This document shows, in pieces, positions 39,952 to 40,118 of a stretch of DNA of 40,118 bases. The number at the start of each line of letters is the position of its first letter. Within the stretch, counting starts at the first letter, position 1. Origin of the DNA: an uncultured bacterium (GTDB lineage Bacteria; Cyanobacteriota; Vampirovibrionia; Gastranaerophilales; Gastranaerophilaceae); the NCBI GenBank assembly GCA_949296245.1, contig CASFNW010000015.1, forward strand, positions 1 through 40,118, given 5' to 3'. The notes under the pieces are model-generated. The model saw only the letters and a program-made list of their open reading frames with translations, was not told where the DNA came from and made no database searches. The position numbers and the translations under genes were made by a program.

Positions 39952-40118
39952 ATGGCAATTATCGTTAACACAAACATGTCTGCGCTAAAAACGCAAAACA
40001 ACTTGAACAATGCAACAAGTGCATTGAACACATCATTAGAAAGGATGTCAACAGGATACAAAATCAACAGCGCTAAAGATGACGCTGCAGGTATGTATGT
40101 TGCAACTAACCTCAACAA
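39952..40118 (+). CDS. fliC: Flagellin, N-terminal part (cut by the window end)
   Basis: Only the first 55 residues are present. They are the conserved flagellin D0/D1 start: [17 protein letters not shown], then [24 protein letters not shown]. This segment forms the filament's inner helices and is recognised for export. AAAGGAG lies 6-7 nt before the ATG, an excellent ribosome-binding site that suits high expression. It stands apart from the fliF-fliI cluster behind its own leader. Confidence 0.95.
   Translation, partial: MAIIVNTNMSALKTQNNLNNATSALNTSLERMSTGYKINSAKDDAAGMYVATNLN

Noticed and set aside
1..40118. CRISPR array, rRNA, transposase or prophage genes
   Set aside because: No regularly spaced repeats, rRNA sequence, transposase or phage structural gene was seen.

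Overview
The window is AT-rich and bacterial. Its gene content fits a flagellated member of the non-photosynthetic sister lineage of Cyanobacteria (Vampirovibrionia/Melainabacteria, probably gut Gastranaerophilales). The reasons are an SLH-domain envelope protein, a cyanobacterial-type class V aminotransferase, and several orphan proteins whose N-termini carry short F-G motifs that I associate with that order. This placement is an inference; no rRNA gene is present.

Layout. 1-507 is a gene-free stretch of nested palindromes. 508-5465 holds two small orphan proteins, a Cys-rich secreted SLH protein, and a three-gene minus-strand operon (nitroreductase, HAD hydrolase, secreted SagB-like nitroreductase). 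5652-8380 is a compact aroC-aroK-aroB shikimate operon, ending at a terminator shared with a convergent aminotransferase. 9828-13343 has a two-domain glycosyltransferase, a small XRE regulator and a GT9 glycosyltransferase. 13467-15661 is an AAA ATPase with a TOPRIM-like C-terminus (probable defence gene) next to tRNA-Glu. 15948-21870 holds mutS, a second XRE regulator, a GT32-like protein with a degraded DXD motif, a pirin and an orphan protein. 21965-24650 is a Cys-rich LTXXQ periplasmic protein, a small orphan gene, a Fur-family regulator and a membrane protein under a Fur-box-like palindrome. 25070-34537 has a degenerate HD-GYP protein and a degenerate alpha/beta hydrolase, then fliF, an unrecognised gene at the fliG position, fliH, flhA and fliI, which build the MS ring, export gate and export ATPase. 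34544-39679 (minus) runs bioG-bioC-holA-holB-manC. The window ends inside a flagellin gene.

The most unusual content is non-coding. At least eight intergenic segments are highly structured. Two of them (11868-12333 and 24659-24919) share an RNA-like architecture in which several stems have different sequences but keep their pairing, while flanking loop motifs stay nearly identical. This is the pattern expected from selection on RNA structure. The 11868 element also shares three sequence blocks with a shorter element at 36025-36191. Both end about 25 nt before the start codon of a sugar-pathway gene (GT9 and manC). A third copy of the 3' end lies at 13418-13435. I do not recognise this element as a known RNA class or intron. 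It could be a structured mobile element or a cis-acting leader RNA.

A second theme is proteins with altered active sites: HD-GYP with QN for HD, an alpha/beta hydrolase lacking the nucleophile Ser and catalytic His, and a GT32-like protein lacking DXD.
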